64,000 bases of DNA from Agrobacterium genomosp. 13 str. CFBP 6927 (GTDB lineage Bacteria > Pseudomonadota > Alphaproteobacteria > Rhizobiales > Rhizobiaceae): positions 1,329,695-1,393,694 of the forward strand of contig LT009757.1 in NCBI GenBank assembly GCA_900012615.1, given 5' to 3'. Under the pieces are notes generated by a model, which was not told the origin of the DNA, ran no database searches, and saw nothing but the letters and a program-made list of their open reading frames with translations. The translations under genes and the position numbers were made by a program. Shown piece by piece: positions 11,075 to 19,623 of this stretch (positions are counted from its first letter, which is position 1; each line of letters starts with the position of its first letter).

Positions 11075-12118
11075 ATGATGAACACAGGGTCTTTTGAAGC
11101 GCCGCTGGCGCGCTCCCGCTTCGATACGCGCCAGGTGCCGAAACGCGACGCCATGGGGCTTTGGCGGGATTCGATCAATGTGCTGTTCGATGCCCGCCTG
11201 CGTCGCCCGCAGGATGACGGTTTCTTCGCCAGCGTCGATGCGGCTTTCATCGGCAATGTCGCGCTCGGCCGCACCCAGTCTTCGGCGCAGGATTTCGACC
11301 GTTCGCGTCACAAGCTTGCCCGCGACGGCATGGACGGTTTTCTCCTGCAATTCTACGCCAGCGGACAAAGCATGTCGCGACGTGGATCGGGCGAGACCGC
11401 AGGCCCCGGCGACCTCTATCTCATCGACATGGCGCAACCGCTGGCCACTGCGACGACAGACCACGACCATCTCAGCCTTGTTGTGCCGCGCCGGCTGCTG
11501 GAAGGCAGGCTTGTCGGTTCCGGCAATCATCATGAACGTGTGCTGCCGGCCGGTCTGCCGCTGGTATCGCTGCTGCGCGAAACGATGACGAGCATCTATC
11601 GCCATTTCGACGTGATGAGCGCCAGTGAGGGCGCAGCCACGGTCTCGCCGCTTCTGGACCTTGCCGCAGCCGCCATCAACAATCATGTCGGGCACGACAA
11701 TGCGCAGGGCGTGCAGCGGGCGCTCAGGGCATCCATCCGGCGCTATATCGACAATCACCTGCTCGATCCGGCCCTGTCGGTGGAAAAGGTGATGGGCGAA
11801 TTCGGCGTATCGCGACGCACCGTCTATCGGCTTTTCGAGCCGCTGGGCGGGTTTTCGGCCTGCATCACCCATCGGCGTCTTGAACGTGCAATGGATTTCC
11901 TGCGGGCACCGCAATCGGCACATATGACGATTGCCGAGGTGGCGGCGTCCTATGGTTTCACCAATCCGGAAAATTTCAGCCGCGTCTTCAAGAAGACCTT
12001 CGGTCTTTCGCCGCGCCAGATGCGCCATTTCGCATCGGAAAGCCGTGACGTCACGTCGGATATTCTGAAGCCTGATAGTGCGGAATGGACACGCTGGATC
12101 GTGCAGCTCGGCCGCTGA
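11075..12118 (+). CDS. AraC-family transcriptional regulator
   Basis: A 347-residue protein with an AraC-binding-like (cupin) N-terminal domain and a C-terminal double helix-turn-helix at about residues 240-330 (EVAASYGFTNPENFSRVFKK and GLSPRQMRHF are typical of the second helix pair). Two ATGs (11075 and 11078) are adjacent. It lies 118 bp after the 3-hydroxybutyrate dehydrogenase gene in the same direction, so it may be read through from the operon or transcribed alone. Target and effector are unknown; the preceding operon is the nearest candidate. Confidence 0.9.
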   Translation: MMNTGSFEAPLARSRFDTRQVPKRDAMGLWRDSINVLFDARLRRPQDDGFFASVDAAFIGNVALGRTQSSAQDFDRSRHKLARDGMDGFLLQFYASGQSMSRRGSGETAGPGDLYLIDMAQPLATATTDHDHLSLVVPRRLLEGRLVGSGNHHERVLPAGLPLVSLLRETMTSIYRHFDVMSASEGAATVSPLLDLAAAAINNHVGHDNAQGVQRALRASIRRYIDNHLLDPALSVEKVMGEFGVSRRTVYRLFEPLGGFSACITHRRLERAMDFLRAPQSAHMTIAEVAASYGFTNPENFSRVFKKTFGLSPRQMRHFASESRDVTSDILKPDSAEWTRWIVQLGR

Positions 12119-12620
12119 TCACGCTTTGCCGGGCTTTATCTGACACTTTATGACGGTTTGTTGGCACAATTCGACCATTCGCTGCGGTTGCGTCGCAACG
12201 GGGATGTGCAGCTCGTCCAGACGTGCCAAATAAGGGGAAGTTATTTTATCGATATATTGCCTGACAATCATGATGTTGAGAATTCCTGCTTTTCTGGACC
12301 TTTGGCGTGGATGGCGCCATGCGGTTAAAAGATACCTTTCCTTTTCCGGCACCCGCTTTCATGCGGGAACATTGCCCCCGCCGTCGGCGAATTCCGACAA
12401 CCCGCCAGACGATATCTGGGAAACGGATGGCGGTGGAACACGCCTGCCGGTCTCCTGGCTCGGCCTCGGGCAAAGCTTCAGCGCGGTGGATGTGGCAGAG
12501 GATGAGCGCGCGGAGAGGCCCCGTTTGCCGGCCGAGTGCGGTTAAAGTCGTTCTCCGGCGATCTGGAACAAAACCCTGACCCCGGGGATTAAATTTGCAG
12601 GGTTACAGGGAGTGAAAGAC
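12119..12620. other. Gene-poor 500-bp stretch between AraC gene and small membrane protein
   Basis: I see no convincing coding sequence here; the short open frames on both strands lack family resemblance and ribosome sites. The only structured signal is the cobalamin-riboswitch-like segment on the minus strand, described separately. Confidence 0.5.
12442..12535 (-). promoter_or_regulatory. Degenerate cobalamin-riboswitch-like segment (remnant?)
   Basis: Read on the minus strand, this stretch contains GCCAC, then GCTGAAGCTTTGCC, then GAGCCAGGAGACCGGC. The last block closely matches the 3' end of cobalamin riboswitches (consensus near GCCAGGAGACCTGCC), and the order of pieces agrees. The central B12-box region (CCGCAACTGT-like) and the GGGAAGG block are missing or altered, and no gene follows on the minus strand. 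This looks like a decayed or orphan element at best. Confidence 0.3.
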
Positions 12621-12872
12621 ATGGCCAGAGAAAATGCCCGCTATCTCGACGGTCGGGATTCCCCGAAAAGCGTGACGGCAACACGGGCACGGCAAGGGTC
12701 CCAGGGACGGCCGGTGCTTGTCATTTTGATTGTCAGTGTACTTCTTGCGCTGGTGGTTTGGGCCGTCGTCGAATATTCGGTTTTCGAGCCTGATGAGAAC
12801 CGGCCGCAAAATTCCCAAACGGAGACCTCACCTGCCCCGCAGGGCTCAACCGGAGCGTCGCAAAATCCATGA
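12621..12872 (+). CDS. Small single-span membrane protein, unknown function
   Basis: An 83-residue protein: basic, polar N-terminus, one strong membrane segment at about residues 31-51 (rich in V, L, I, A) and a Pro/Gln/Ser/Thr-rich tail that would be periplasmic. The ATG at 12621 has GGGAG 8 nt upstream; an in-frame GTG at 12612 is an alternative. It lies about 100 bp before the glucose dehydrogenase in the same direction. I do not recognise the family. Confidence 0.6.
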   Translation: MARENARYLDGRDSPKSVTATRARQGSQGRPVLVILIVSVLLALVVWAVVEYSVFEPDENRPQNSQTETSPAPQGSTGASQNP

Positions 12873-12916
12873 CCACCATGCCGTGAAATTTTTCACGACA
12901 AATGAATGGTTTGTAT

Positions 12917-12942
12917 GGAACCAGATCGCACCCGATTTCATT
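12917..12942 (+). promoter_or_regulatory. Weak EcfG-type promoter candidate upstream of gcd
   Basis: GGAAC and CATT are separated by 17 nt, ending 34 nt before the gcd start codon. The -35 is exact but the -10 differs from CGTT at one base, so this is a weak candidate compared with the exact sites elsewhere in the window. Confidence 0.3.
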
Positions 12943-12976
12943 TCACGCAAAGTGACAGGAATCGGGGGTTTCATTC

Positions 12977-15313
12977 ATGGCAGTCACCGTCACTGCGGTT
13001 ATTCTCTCGCTGATCGGCCTTGCGCTGTTCGGTTTCGGCTCTCAGCTCGTCATGCTGGGCGGGAGTTTTTATTATGTCCTTTCCGGGCTGGCCTTCCTGT
13101 TGACGGCCATCCTGCTCTTCAAGCGCAATCGTGCAGCGCTGCACGTCTATGCCGTCTTCATCGTCGCGACCCTTGCCTGGGCCGTTTGGGAAGTCGGCTT
13201 CGACTGGTGGCAGCTCGGTCCGCGTGGCGGCATCATTATTCTCATCGGCCTCTGGCTTCTGGTGCCCTGGGTCAGAAAACCACTTGGTTTTGCGAGCCCG
13301 ACAGGCTTGCGTTACGGCCCCAATGCATGGCCGCTTGGACTATCGGTTCTCGCCTCCATAGCGGTGGCCGGATATTCCATGGCGCAGGATCCGCATGACA
13401 ATCCGGGTTCCCTGCCACAGGAGACCGCGTCTGCGGCGCCCGTCTATGGCGGCAATGTGCCTGACGGTGACTGGCATCAATATGGTCGCACCCCCTATGG
13501 CCAGCGTTATTCGCCGCTGACCCAGGTCAATGTCGACAACGTCTCGCAGCTCAAGGAAGCCTGGCGTTACCAGACGGGCGACGTGAAGCTACCCGATGAC
13601 GTGGGTGAGACGACCTATCAGGTCACGCCGCTCAAGGTTGGCAACACGCTTTACATCTGCACGCCGCATAATTGGGCGATTGCCATCGATGCCGCCACCG
13701 GCAAGGAAAAGTGGAAATACGACCCGAATGTCGGCCTCAATCCGGACCGCCAGCACCAGACCTGCCGCGGCGTTTCCTATTATGCCGAGCCCAACGCCGC
13801 GCAGGGAACGGCCTGCGCCGAGCGCGTCTATCTGCCGACCTCCGATGCGCGGCTGATCGCACTCGATGCCGCAACCGGTCAGGTCTGCACGTCCTTTGCC
13901 GATCAGGGTGTCCTGCATCTTGAGCAGGGCATGAAATACAATCCCGCCGGTTATTATTATTCGACCTCGCCGCCGGTCATCGCCGCTGGCAAGATCATCA
14001 TCGGCGGCGCGGTGAACGACAACTATTCCACGCAGGAACAGTCCGGCGTCATCCGTGCTTTCGATGTGAACAGCGGCGCCTTGATCTGGAACTGGGATTC
14101 CGGCAATCCGGAAAAGACCGAGCCGATTGCGGCAGGCGAGACCTATACGACCAACTCGCCGAACAGCTGGTCCGTTTTAAGTTATGACGAAGGTCTTGGC
14201 CTTGTCTACGTACCGCTCGGCAACCAGGTGCCGGATCAGCTCGGCATGGGCCGCAGCGAGAATGTGGAGAAATATTCCTCCTCCATCGTCGCGCTCGATA
14301 TCAATACCGGCAAGGATCGCTGGGTGCGGCAGACAGTTCACCACGACCTGTGGGACATGGATGTTCCGGCCCAGCCGGTGCTTCTTGACATCACCAAGGA
14401 CGGCCAGAGCGTTCCGGCGCTCGTCGGTCCCACCAAGCAGGGCGATATCTACGTTCTCGACCGGCGTACCGGCGAACCGCTTCTGCCGATCACGGAAGAA
14501 CCGGCGCCGGGCGGTGCTATTCCTGAAGACTTCACGTCGCCGACGCAGCCGACGACGGCGCTGTCATTCAAGCCGGAGCCGCTGAAGGAAAAGGACATGT
14601 GGGGTGTCTCCATGTTCGACCAGCTCGCCTGCCGTATCCGCTTCCATCAATTGAACTATAAGGGCCGTTACACGCCGCCGTCGCTGACGGGTTCGATCAT
14701 CTATCCCGGCAATTTCGGCACGTTCAACTGGGGCAGCGTGGCGGTCGATCCTGAACGTCAGGTCATGTTCGGCATGCCGACCTATCTCGCCTTCACCTCG
14801 AAGCTGGTTCCGCGTGACCAGATTCCGCCGAAGGGTCAGGACGAGAAGGGCAGCGAGCAGGGCTTGAACCGTAATGATGGCGCGCCCTATGGCGTCTTCA
14901 TGGGGCCGTTTCTCGGTCCGTTGAAAATCCCCTGCCAGGCGCCGCCATGGGGATATGTTGCAGGTGCTGACCTTCGCACCGGCGATATCGCTTACAAGCA
15001 CAAGAACGGCACGGTCTACGACATGACACCGCTGCCACTGCCCTTCAAGGTCGGTGTGCCGGGCATTGGCGGGCCGATGATCACCAAGGGTGGCGTGGCC
15101 TTCCTCGGTGCGGCGGTCGATGACTATCTGCGGGCCTACGACCTCACCACCGGCAAGCAGCTCTGGGAAGCGCGTCTGCCGGCCGGTGGCCAGGCAACGC
15201 CGATGACCTATGCTCTGGAGGGCGGCAAGCAATATGTCGTGATGGTTGCGGGGGGGCACGGCTCGGTGGGAACCAAACCGGGCGACTATGTGATTGCCTA
15301 TACCCTGCCGTAG
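12977..15313 (+). CDS. gcd: Membrane-bound PQQ-dependent glucose dehydrogenase
   Basis: A 778-residue quinoprotein that oxidises glucose to gluconolactone on the periplasmic side and passes electrons to ubiquinone. About five membrane helices cover residues 1-135; the periplasmic eight-bladed propeller follows, starting near DWHQYGRTPYGQRYSPL. The VHHDLWDMD motif near residue 455 and repeated W-type motifs (AATGKEKW, TTGKQLWEA) are typical. Length is close to E. coli Gcd (796). No PQQ biosynthesis genes are in the window, so the enzyme depends on PQQ made elsewhere in the genome or taken from outside. A strong terminator follows. Confidence 0.95.
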   Translation: MAVTVTAVILSLIGLALFGFGSQLVMLGGSFYYVLSGLAFLLTAILLFKRNRAALHVYAVFIVATLAWAVWEVGFDWWQLGPRGGIIILIGLWLLVPWVRKPLGFASPTGLRYGPNAWPLGLSVLASIAVAGYSMAQDPHDNPGSLPQETASAAPVYGGNVPDGDWHQYGRTPYGQRYSPLTQVNVDNVSQLKEAWRYQTGDVKLPDDVGETTYQVTPLKVGNTLYICTPHNWAIAIDAATGKEKWKYDPNVGLNPDRQHQTCRGVSYYAEPNAAQGTACAERVYLPTSDARLIALDAATGQVCTSFADQGVLHLEQGMKYNPAGYYYSTSPPVIAAGKIIIGGAVNDNYSTQEQSGVIRAFDVNSGALIWNWDSGNPEKTEPIAAGETYTTNSPNSWSVLSYDEGLGLVYVPLGNQVPDQLGMGRSENVEKYSSSIVALDINTGKDRWVRQTVHHDLWDMDVPAQPVLLDITKDGQSVPALVGPTKQGDIYVLDRRTGEPLLPITEEPAPGGAIPEDFTSPTQPTTALSFKPEPLKEKDMWGVSMFDQLACRIRFHQLNYKGRYTPPSLTGSIIYPGNFGTFNWGSVAVDPERQVMFGMPTYLAFTSKLVPRDQIPPKGQDEKGSEQGLNRNDGAPYGVFMGPFLGPLKIPCQAPPWGYVAGADLRTGDIAYKHKNGTVYDMTPLPLPFKVGVPGIGGPMITKGGVAFLGAAVDDYLRAYDLTTGKQLWEARLPAGGQATPMTYALEGGKQYVVMVAGGHGSVGTKPGDYVIAYTLP

Positions 15314-15335
15314 AACGGGCAGCCCTTAAGCACAT

Positions 15336-15369
15336 AAAAAACCGGAATGGATGACCATTCCGGTTTTTT
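15336..15369. terminator. Rho-independent terminator, convergent gcd / DUF892
   Basis: AACCGGAATGG and CCATTCCGGTT form a stem flanked by A and T runs, so it can terminate from both strands between the two converging genes. Confidence 0.9.
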
Positions 15370-15389
15370 AATTGTGCGGCTGAAACCTG

Positions 15390-15890
15390 TCATGCCGCTT
15401 TCTTCTGGGCCGCCGCATTGATCGAGGTCTTGGCAAGCGATGTCAGCGCATCGTCTGTTTTCGTTTCTTCCTTGAGCGTGGCGTCCAGCAGGGAAACGAC
15501 ATTGGCGTGTCCCAGCTTTTCAGCCCACGCCTTCAGGGTGCCGTAACGCGCGATCTCATAATGTTCGACCGCCTGGGCCGACGAAATGAGACCGGCATCG
15601 AGAGCTGCCGTGCCCTTGAAGTCTTCCATAATCTCTTCGCCCTCGGCGATGATGCCCTGGATAGCTTCGCAGGTCTTGCCCTGCGCCCGCTTGCCGATCA
15701 TTTCGAACACTTCCTGCAGGCGTTCGATCTGTCCCTGCGTTTCTTCCCTGTGCTTTTCAAAGGCCTGTTTCAGCTTGGTATCGGTTGCTGCCCGCGCCAT
15801 CTTCGGCAGGGCTTTGAGAATCTGCCTTTCGGCGTAATAGATATCCTTCAACGTGTCGTAAAACAGGTCGTCGAGTTTCTTCTCGGCCAT
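15390..15890 (-). CDS. Ferritin-like DUF892 (YciE/YciF family) protein
   Basis: A 166-residue, mostly helical protein. It has the family start KKLDDLFYDTLKDIYYAERQ, and the helices carry Glu/His residues of a ferritin-like four-helix bundle (E-x-x-R-Q, H-x-E-E-T, QAVEHYEIARYGTL). The ATG at 15890 is preceded by GGAGAAGGA; a start at 15905 would leave this site inside the gene. The family is stress-induced in many bacteria. A near-match EcfG promoter lies about 55 bp upstream, which fits general stress control (inference). Alone on its strand here. Confidence 0.9.
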   Translation of the reverse strand: MAEKKLDDLFYDTLKDIYYAERQILKALPKMARAATDTKLKQAFEKHREETQGQIERLQEVFEMIGKRAQGKTCEAIQGIIAEGEEIMEDFKGTAALDAGLISSAQAVEHYEIARYGTLKAWAEKLGHANVVSLLDATLKEETKTDDALTSLAKTSINAAAQKKAA

Positions 15891-15942
15891 TGGTCCTTCT
15901 CCCATGTGTGAAAGTGCGTGGCGTGCGCCCGCACGGGAGACA

Positions 15943-15967
15943 AACCCTTCGCAGCTCCCATGGTTCC
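15943..15967 (-). promoter_or_regulatory. EcfG-type promoter candidate for DUF892 gene
   Basis: On the minus strand: GGAAC, 16 nt, GGTT. The -35 is exact; the -10 differs from CGTT in its first base. Position (about 52 bp before the start codon) is right for a promoter. Confidence 0.45.
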
Positions 15968-16088
15968 GGCTCCGTTGCGCGCAACATTTATATTGCTGCA
16001 GGGAACCAACAGGCTTTCCCTAACTTACTGTGCTGAAATTTCGGGAGGAGACACGACTGTGCCCCAAAGCCTTGCAGAAGAATTTTCC

Positions 16089-16544
16089 ATGAATATCTCC
16101 ATTCCCTTCGAGGTGCTGGTGGTGCGCGTTTTTGGTGCGGTCATCCTGTGCGGCCTGATCGGTCTGGAGCGCGAATTTCACAAGAATACTGCCGGTCTTC
16201 GCACCAATATGCTGATCGGTCTTGCAGCGGTCACTTTCTGCGTCATCACCATCCATATGATGGAGACGATGGCGGAGGGTCATGAGGCCGCGCGGCTCGA
16301 TCCCATCCGGTTGGTGGAGGCCGTGACGGCGGGCATCGCCTTTCTGGCGGCAGGTGTGGTCGTCTATACCAGGGGCGATGTCAAAGGTCTGACGACGGGG
16401 GCAAGCATGTGGCTCTCCGCGGCGATCGGCCTTGCCGCCGGTCTCGGCATGTGGCCGCTGGCCATTGTTGCCGCCGGCATCGGCATCGTCGTCTTGTGGA
16501 CGCTGCGCCGCATACAGGTGGTGGCGGGCATCAAGGACGAATGA
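16089..16544 (+). CDS. MgtC/SapB-family membrane protein
   Basis: A 151-residue membrane protein. The motif GLIGLEREFHKNTAGLRTNMLIGL near residues 19-42 is the MgtC signature (G-x-E-R-x9-G-x-R-T), and about four membrane helices follow. It contains only the membrane domain; the soluble ACT-like C-terminal domain of full MgtC is absent. Family roles include magnesium homeostasis and F-ATPase regulation, but short versions are uncharacterised. A longer in-frame reading from 15918 lacks support. Confidence 0.87.
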   Translation: MNISIPFEVLVVRVFGAVILCGLIGLEREFHKNTAGLRTNMLIGLAAVTFCVITIHMMETMAEGHEAARLDPIRLVEAVTAGIAFLAAGVVVYTRGDVKGLTTGASMWLSAAIGLAAGLGMWPLAIVAAGIGIVVLWTLRRIQVVAGIKDE

Positions 16545-16551
16545 ACGGCGA

Positions 16552-17778
16552 TCAATCGAACCGGAAGAGATCGGCGTCAGGATCCTTGCCGCCATTGACG
16601 GCGGCAGCGATTATCTCGGCGGCGATCTGGCTGAAGGTGATGCCGTTACCCCCGAAGCCCATGACGGCGTAGACGTTCCTCATGCCGGGAACCGCGCCGA
16701 TCAGCGGCAGGCCGGTGGTGGTGGTACCGAAGGCCGCCGCCCAGCGATATTCCGGCTCTCCGATGTCGATACCAAGGAGACTTTCTATCTTACGCCGGAT
16801 TGCATCCTGTTTGGCAAAGAGCTTTCCTTCAGAAAGGTACGATGTCGGGCTTTCCTCATCCTCGCCCCCTGCGATCAGGCGTCCGTCACGGTCGGTACGC
16901 AGGTAGAGATAGGGATCGGAAGCCTCCCAGACGATATGGCTTTTCAGCCAGTCCGGCAGATCGATGCCCTTCCTGCTCGCCAGCGCCCAGGTGGAGATGA
17001 TCTGATGTTTCGGGCTTTCCAGCGACTTCAGGAATTCGTATCCGGTGCAGAAAACGACATTGCGGGCGGAAAGGATCTTGCCCTGTGCGGTGGCGACGAC
17101 CACCTCGTCACCGAGGTTTCTGAGATCGGTGATTTCCAGATGGGACACGATTTCCGCACCGGCGCCCGACGTGTGGCGCAAAAGGCCGGCCGTCAGCTGT
17201 GCGGGATTGGCGGAGGCCGAAATATCGCTAAGGATAGCCCCAGTCCGATCGATGGCGTAGTCGCTCCTCAATTCGGCGGGGCCAAGGAAGCGCGCCGCAA
17301 TCCCTGCTTCTTCCCGGGCTGCCGCTTCAGCCTTCAGCGCGCGCGACCCCATTTCGTCGCCGGCGAGATAAAGCGCCTGCTTGCGCGCCATGCTGCAGGA
17401 TATGCCGAGCGAGGAAACGATTTCCTCAAGACGCAGGACGGCCCGCGCCGAGCGTTGCCACGCCCGATCCGCAGCGTCCCTACCGATCATCTTTCTGAGT
17501 TCAGTCAGAGGTGTGTCGATCTCGTGTTGAATCATCGCGGTGCTGGCGACGCTGCTGCCCATTACCGGGTCACGCCGGTCGACGATCAGCATCGACTGGC
17601 CCGGCCTGTGCAACGCATGGGCCACAAGCGCGCCGCTGATGCCGGCACCCACCACGATCGTGTCATAATGGTTGGCTTCCGGGGTCTTTCCGCTGCGAAT
17701 GCCGATGCGGGGCGTATCGGCCCACAGGGGTTTTGATTCCCTGAGGTCCCGTTCCTTCGTCAGTTCCGATGTGGGCAT
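16552..17778 (-). CDS. FAD-dependent oxidoreductase (DAO family)
   Basis: A 408-residue flavoprotein of the D-amino-acid/glycine oxidase fold. The dinucleotide motif VVGAGISGALVAHAL is near residue 43, and the C-terminal AAFGTTTTGLPLIGAVPG with GFGGNGITFS is the second FAD contact. The ATG at 17778 has AGGACA upstream; a longer frame from 17898 overlaps the upstream gene. It ends the minus-strand operon 19073-16552 that begins with DUF2391 and TIGR02588 and is preceded by an exact EcfG promoter. Substrate unknown. Confidence 0.85.
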   Translation of the reverse strand: MPTSELTKERDLRESKPLWADTPRIGIRSGKTPEANHYDTIVVGAGISGALVAHALHRPGQSMLIVDRRDPVMGSSVASTAMIQHEIDTPLTELRKMIGRDAADRAWQRSARAVLRLEEIVSSLGISCSMARKQALYLAGDEMGSRALKAEAAAREEAGIAARFLGPAELRSDYAIDRTGAILSDISASANPAQLTAGLLRHTSGAGAEIVSHLEITDLRNLGDEVVVATAQGKILSARNVVFCTGYEFLKSLESPKHQIISTWALASRKGIDLPDWLKSHIVWEASDPYLYLRTDRDGRLIAGGEDEESPTSYLSEGKLFAKQDAIRRKIESLLGIDIGEPEYRWAAAFGTTTTGLPLIGAVPGMRNVYAVMGFGGNGITFSQIAAEIIAAAVNGGKDPDADLFRFD

Positions 17779-17797
17779 GAAAGTGTCCTGAAAGGTC

Positions 17798-18208
17798 TCA
17801 CGGCTCGGTATAGCCGGCGACGTTGATGATGAGTGTTCCGTTTTGGGGATTGTTTCGGAAGAAGAGCGTGCCGGTGTCGCGGGATTCCGAGGCGACATAA
17901 TCGAATGTCACGTCGGCGCTTTCCAGCGTGGCGGCATTTTGCTGCAGGTCGCCGCGCACATGCACCTGCGCCGCCGTCGTCATGGAGAGGTTGCGAATGT
18001 CGAAACTCACCCGGTACTGTCCCGCCTGTGCCTCGACGTCCGTGACGGCAAACTCGAAACGGGCCTTGTCCGGCTTGTAGCGATAGATGTCATAGCCGAT
18101 CCAGCCGAGCATCGCGACGACAAGAAGCGTACAGACGGCGCCCGTCAGCCACTCCACCCAATGCGGCTTGGGGCTTTCAACATGTTTGCGGCCCTTCGAT
18201 ATGGTCAT
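17798..18208 (-). CDS. TIGR02588-family protein, single membrane anchor
   Basis: A 136-residue protein: short basic N-terminus, one membrane helix at about residues 19-40, then a periplasmic beta-rich domain of about 95 residues. It matches the TIGR02588 family, known mainly as the constant partner of TIGR02587/DUF2391 membrane proteins, which is exactly the gene upstream (7 nt gap). Function unknown; the pairing suggests a membrane complex. Confidence 0.75.
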   Translation of the reverse strand: MTISKGRKHVESPKPHWVEWLTGAVCTLLVVAMLGWIGYDIYRYKPDKARFEFAVTDVEAQAGQYRVSFDIRNLSMTTAAQVHVRGDLQQNAATLESADVTFDYVASESRDTGTLFFRNNPQNGTLIINVAGYTEP

Positions 18209-18215
18209 TTTTTCC

Positions 18216-19073
18216 TCACAGGATCAGCCGGGCAGAGGCTGCGCCGATCGAAGCGGGAACACCGAGAATGACGGCGGCATTCATGATCTGCGACAGCGAG
18301 GTATGGTCGAGACGTTCGAAGGTCCAGAGCGTGTAGATACTGATGGCAATGGCGATGACATAACCGGGCAGGGTGAAGCGCAGGAAGGACTGCCACCATT
18401 CCTGCCCCTCGTGCACTTGGTGCGACCCCTTGAAATGAAGCGCATAAACGAAGCCGTGCATGATCGCGATCGAGACCAGGCAAAGCGCCAGAATGTGATA
18501 GGGAGTTACTTTGTAGGCAATCAGGATCATTTCTTCCGTCGGGGCGACATTGAGGCTGAGAAAAAGCGCGCCGACCATCATCATGAAGAGTTCGTGCAGA
18601 TAACCCGTCTCGCCGGAATATTCGCCATCGTCCTCATCCTCGGTGTCGGAATGTTCGCCGAGCTGGCTGCGGCCAAGCAGCGCCCCGATGCTGGCGGGCA
18701 CGGATTGCAGGGCGATTTTGGCGATGAGATTTGAGGTGGTGAGCTGATCGTTCAAAATGCCGAACAGCAAAAGCACGGCGGCGCTGACGGCAATGCCCAG
18801 CCCATAGGCCGTTATCGCGTCGCGTAGCGCCTGTGTCCGGGAATGAATATTTTCAAAGCCGATGCGGCGGGCGAGCAGGAAAAGCAGCGGCAGGTTGAGG
18901 ATGCAAAGCAGCAGAAGCCGCCAGGAATTGATGTAAAGGCCTAGAAACCACATTTCCATGGTCATCAGCATGGGCAGGGCAAACAGCAGTGCGCCTGCCG
19001 TTCCACGTGCCAGACCGATCAGAAATTGCCTGACTTCATCACTATCCGCATCTTTTCGTGTGATTGCCGCCAT
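18216..19073 (-). CDS. TIGR02587/DUF2391 integral membrane protein
   Basis: A 285-residue protein with about seven hydrophobic segments and an acidic cytoplasmic loop near residues 140-155 (several Glu/Asp in a row). It fits the TIGR02587/DUF2391 family of putative integral membrane proteins. The start codon at 19073 is preceded by GGGGGA and, 22 bp further, by the -10 of an exact EcfG promoter. First gene of a three-gene operon with TIGR02588 and the FAD oxidoreductase. Function unknown; stress-related by regulation (inference). Confidence 0.78.
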   Translation of the reverse strand: MAAITRKDADSDEVRQFLIGLARGTAGALLFALPMLMTMEMWFLGLYINSWRLLLLCILNLPLLFLLARRIGFENIHSRTQALRDAITAYGLGIAVSAAVLLLFGILNDQLTTSNLIAKIALQSVPASIGALLGRSQLGEHSDTEDEDDGEYSGETGYLHELFMMMVGALFLSLNVAPTEEMILIAYKVTPYHILALCLVSIAIMHGFVYALHFKGSHQVHEGQEWWQSFLRFTLPGYVIAIAISIYTLWTFERLDHTSLSQIMNAAVILGVPASIGAASARLIL

Positions 19074-19095
19074 TCGTCCCCCTGCATGAAGAGAT

Positions 19096-19120
19096 AACGC
19101 AGTGGCGTTTTTCCGGTTCC
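19096..19120 (-). promoter_or_regulatory. EcfG (general stress sigma) promoter for the DUF2391 operon
   Basis: On the minus strand GGAAC, 16 nt, CGTT: an exact match to the alphaproteobacterial EcfG consensus, with a leader of about 20 nt to the DUF2391 start codon. Confidence 0.8.
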
Positions 19121-19125
19121 GTTGG

Positions 19126-19566
19126 TTATTTTGCGGGATCGATGAGTGCTATGCCGAATTCGCGGCGGTAACTGCGCCGCAACTCCGCCGGTGTCTCGCG
19201 AATGACGACTTCGAGCGTCGGGCGCACCACCCCCTTCAGGAAATGGCCGCCTTTCGTAGAACCGTCGGCAAAGCCCAGCACAACGTGCAGGTGCGGATTT
19301 GGCGTGTCGTTTTCGTCAAGCGTAATATCGCCAAGCAGGCTCAGAACCTCGCTCTGCTCCGTCACGGGAATTTCCTTATATTCGCGCGTCGAAAGGTCGA
19401 AAAAAGCGAGCGTCGCAGTTGAAAAGGCACCTATCGCTGTTACCGACGCAGCGTTGATGTTTTCCGATTTTGCGAAGCGGCGGATCGCCTCGAATGCCTC
19501 TTCCTCCGGGTCGATGACAAGAATGAAGGTACGTTCGGCACCCGTGGCCAGCAATCTACTTTTCAT
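19126..19566 (-). CDS. PPC/DUF296 domain protein
   Basis: A 146-residue protein covering a single PPC (plant and prokaryote conserved, DUF296) domain. The GDITLDENDTPNPHLHVVLG stretch contains the family's H-x-H motif and the GGHFLKG stretch follows. In plants the domain occurs in AT-hook DNA-binding proteins; free-standing bacterial forms are trimers of unknown role. It sits 57 bp below the PfpI gene with a hairpin between, so it may share that transcript. Confidence 0.85.
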   Translation of the reverse strand: MKSRLLATGAERTFILVIDPEEEAFEAIRRFAKSENINAASVTAIGAFSTATLAFFDLSTREYKEIPVTEQSEVLSLLGDITLDENDTPNPHLHVVLGFADGSTKGGHFLKGVVRPTLEVVIRETPAELRRSYRREFGIALIDPAK

Positions 19567-19584
19567 GGATGTCTCCCAATAAAA

Positions 19585-19607
19585 GTGCCGCCGGCAAGCG
19601 GCGGCAC
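19585..19607. repeat. Intergenic hairpin between pfpI-like and DUF296 genes
   Basis: GTGCCGCC and GGCGGCAC form a perfect 8-bp stem with a 7-nt loop and no T run. It may stabilise or attenuate the shared message rather than end it. Confidence 0.55.
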
Positions 19608-19623
19608 AGGAATGTCGTGGGCC

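Noticed and set aside
12549..12600. EcfG promoter at GGAAC near 12565
   Set aside because: No CGTT-like -10 at 16 or 17 nt; only the -35 pentamer matches.
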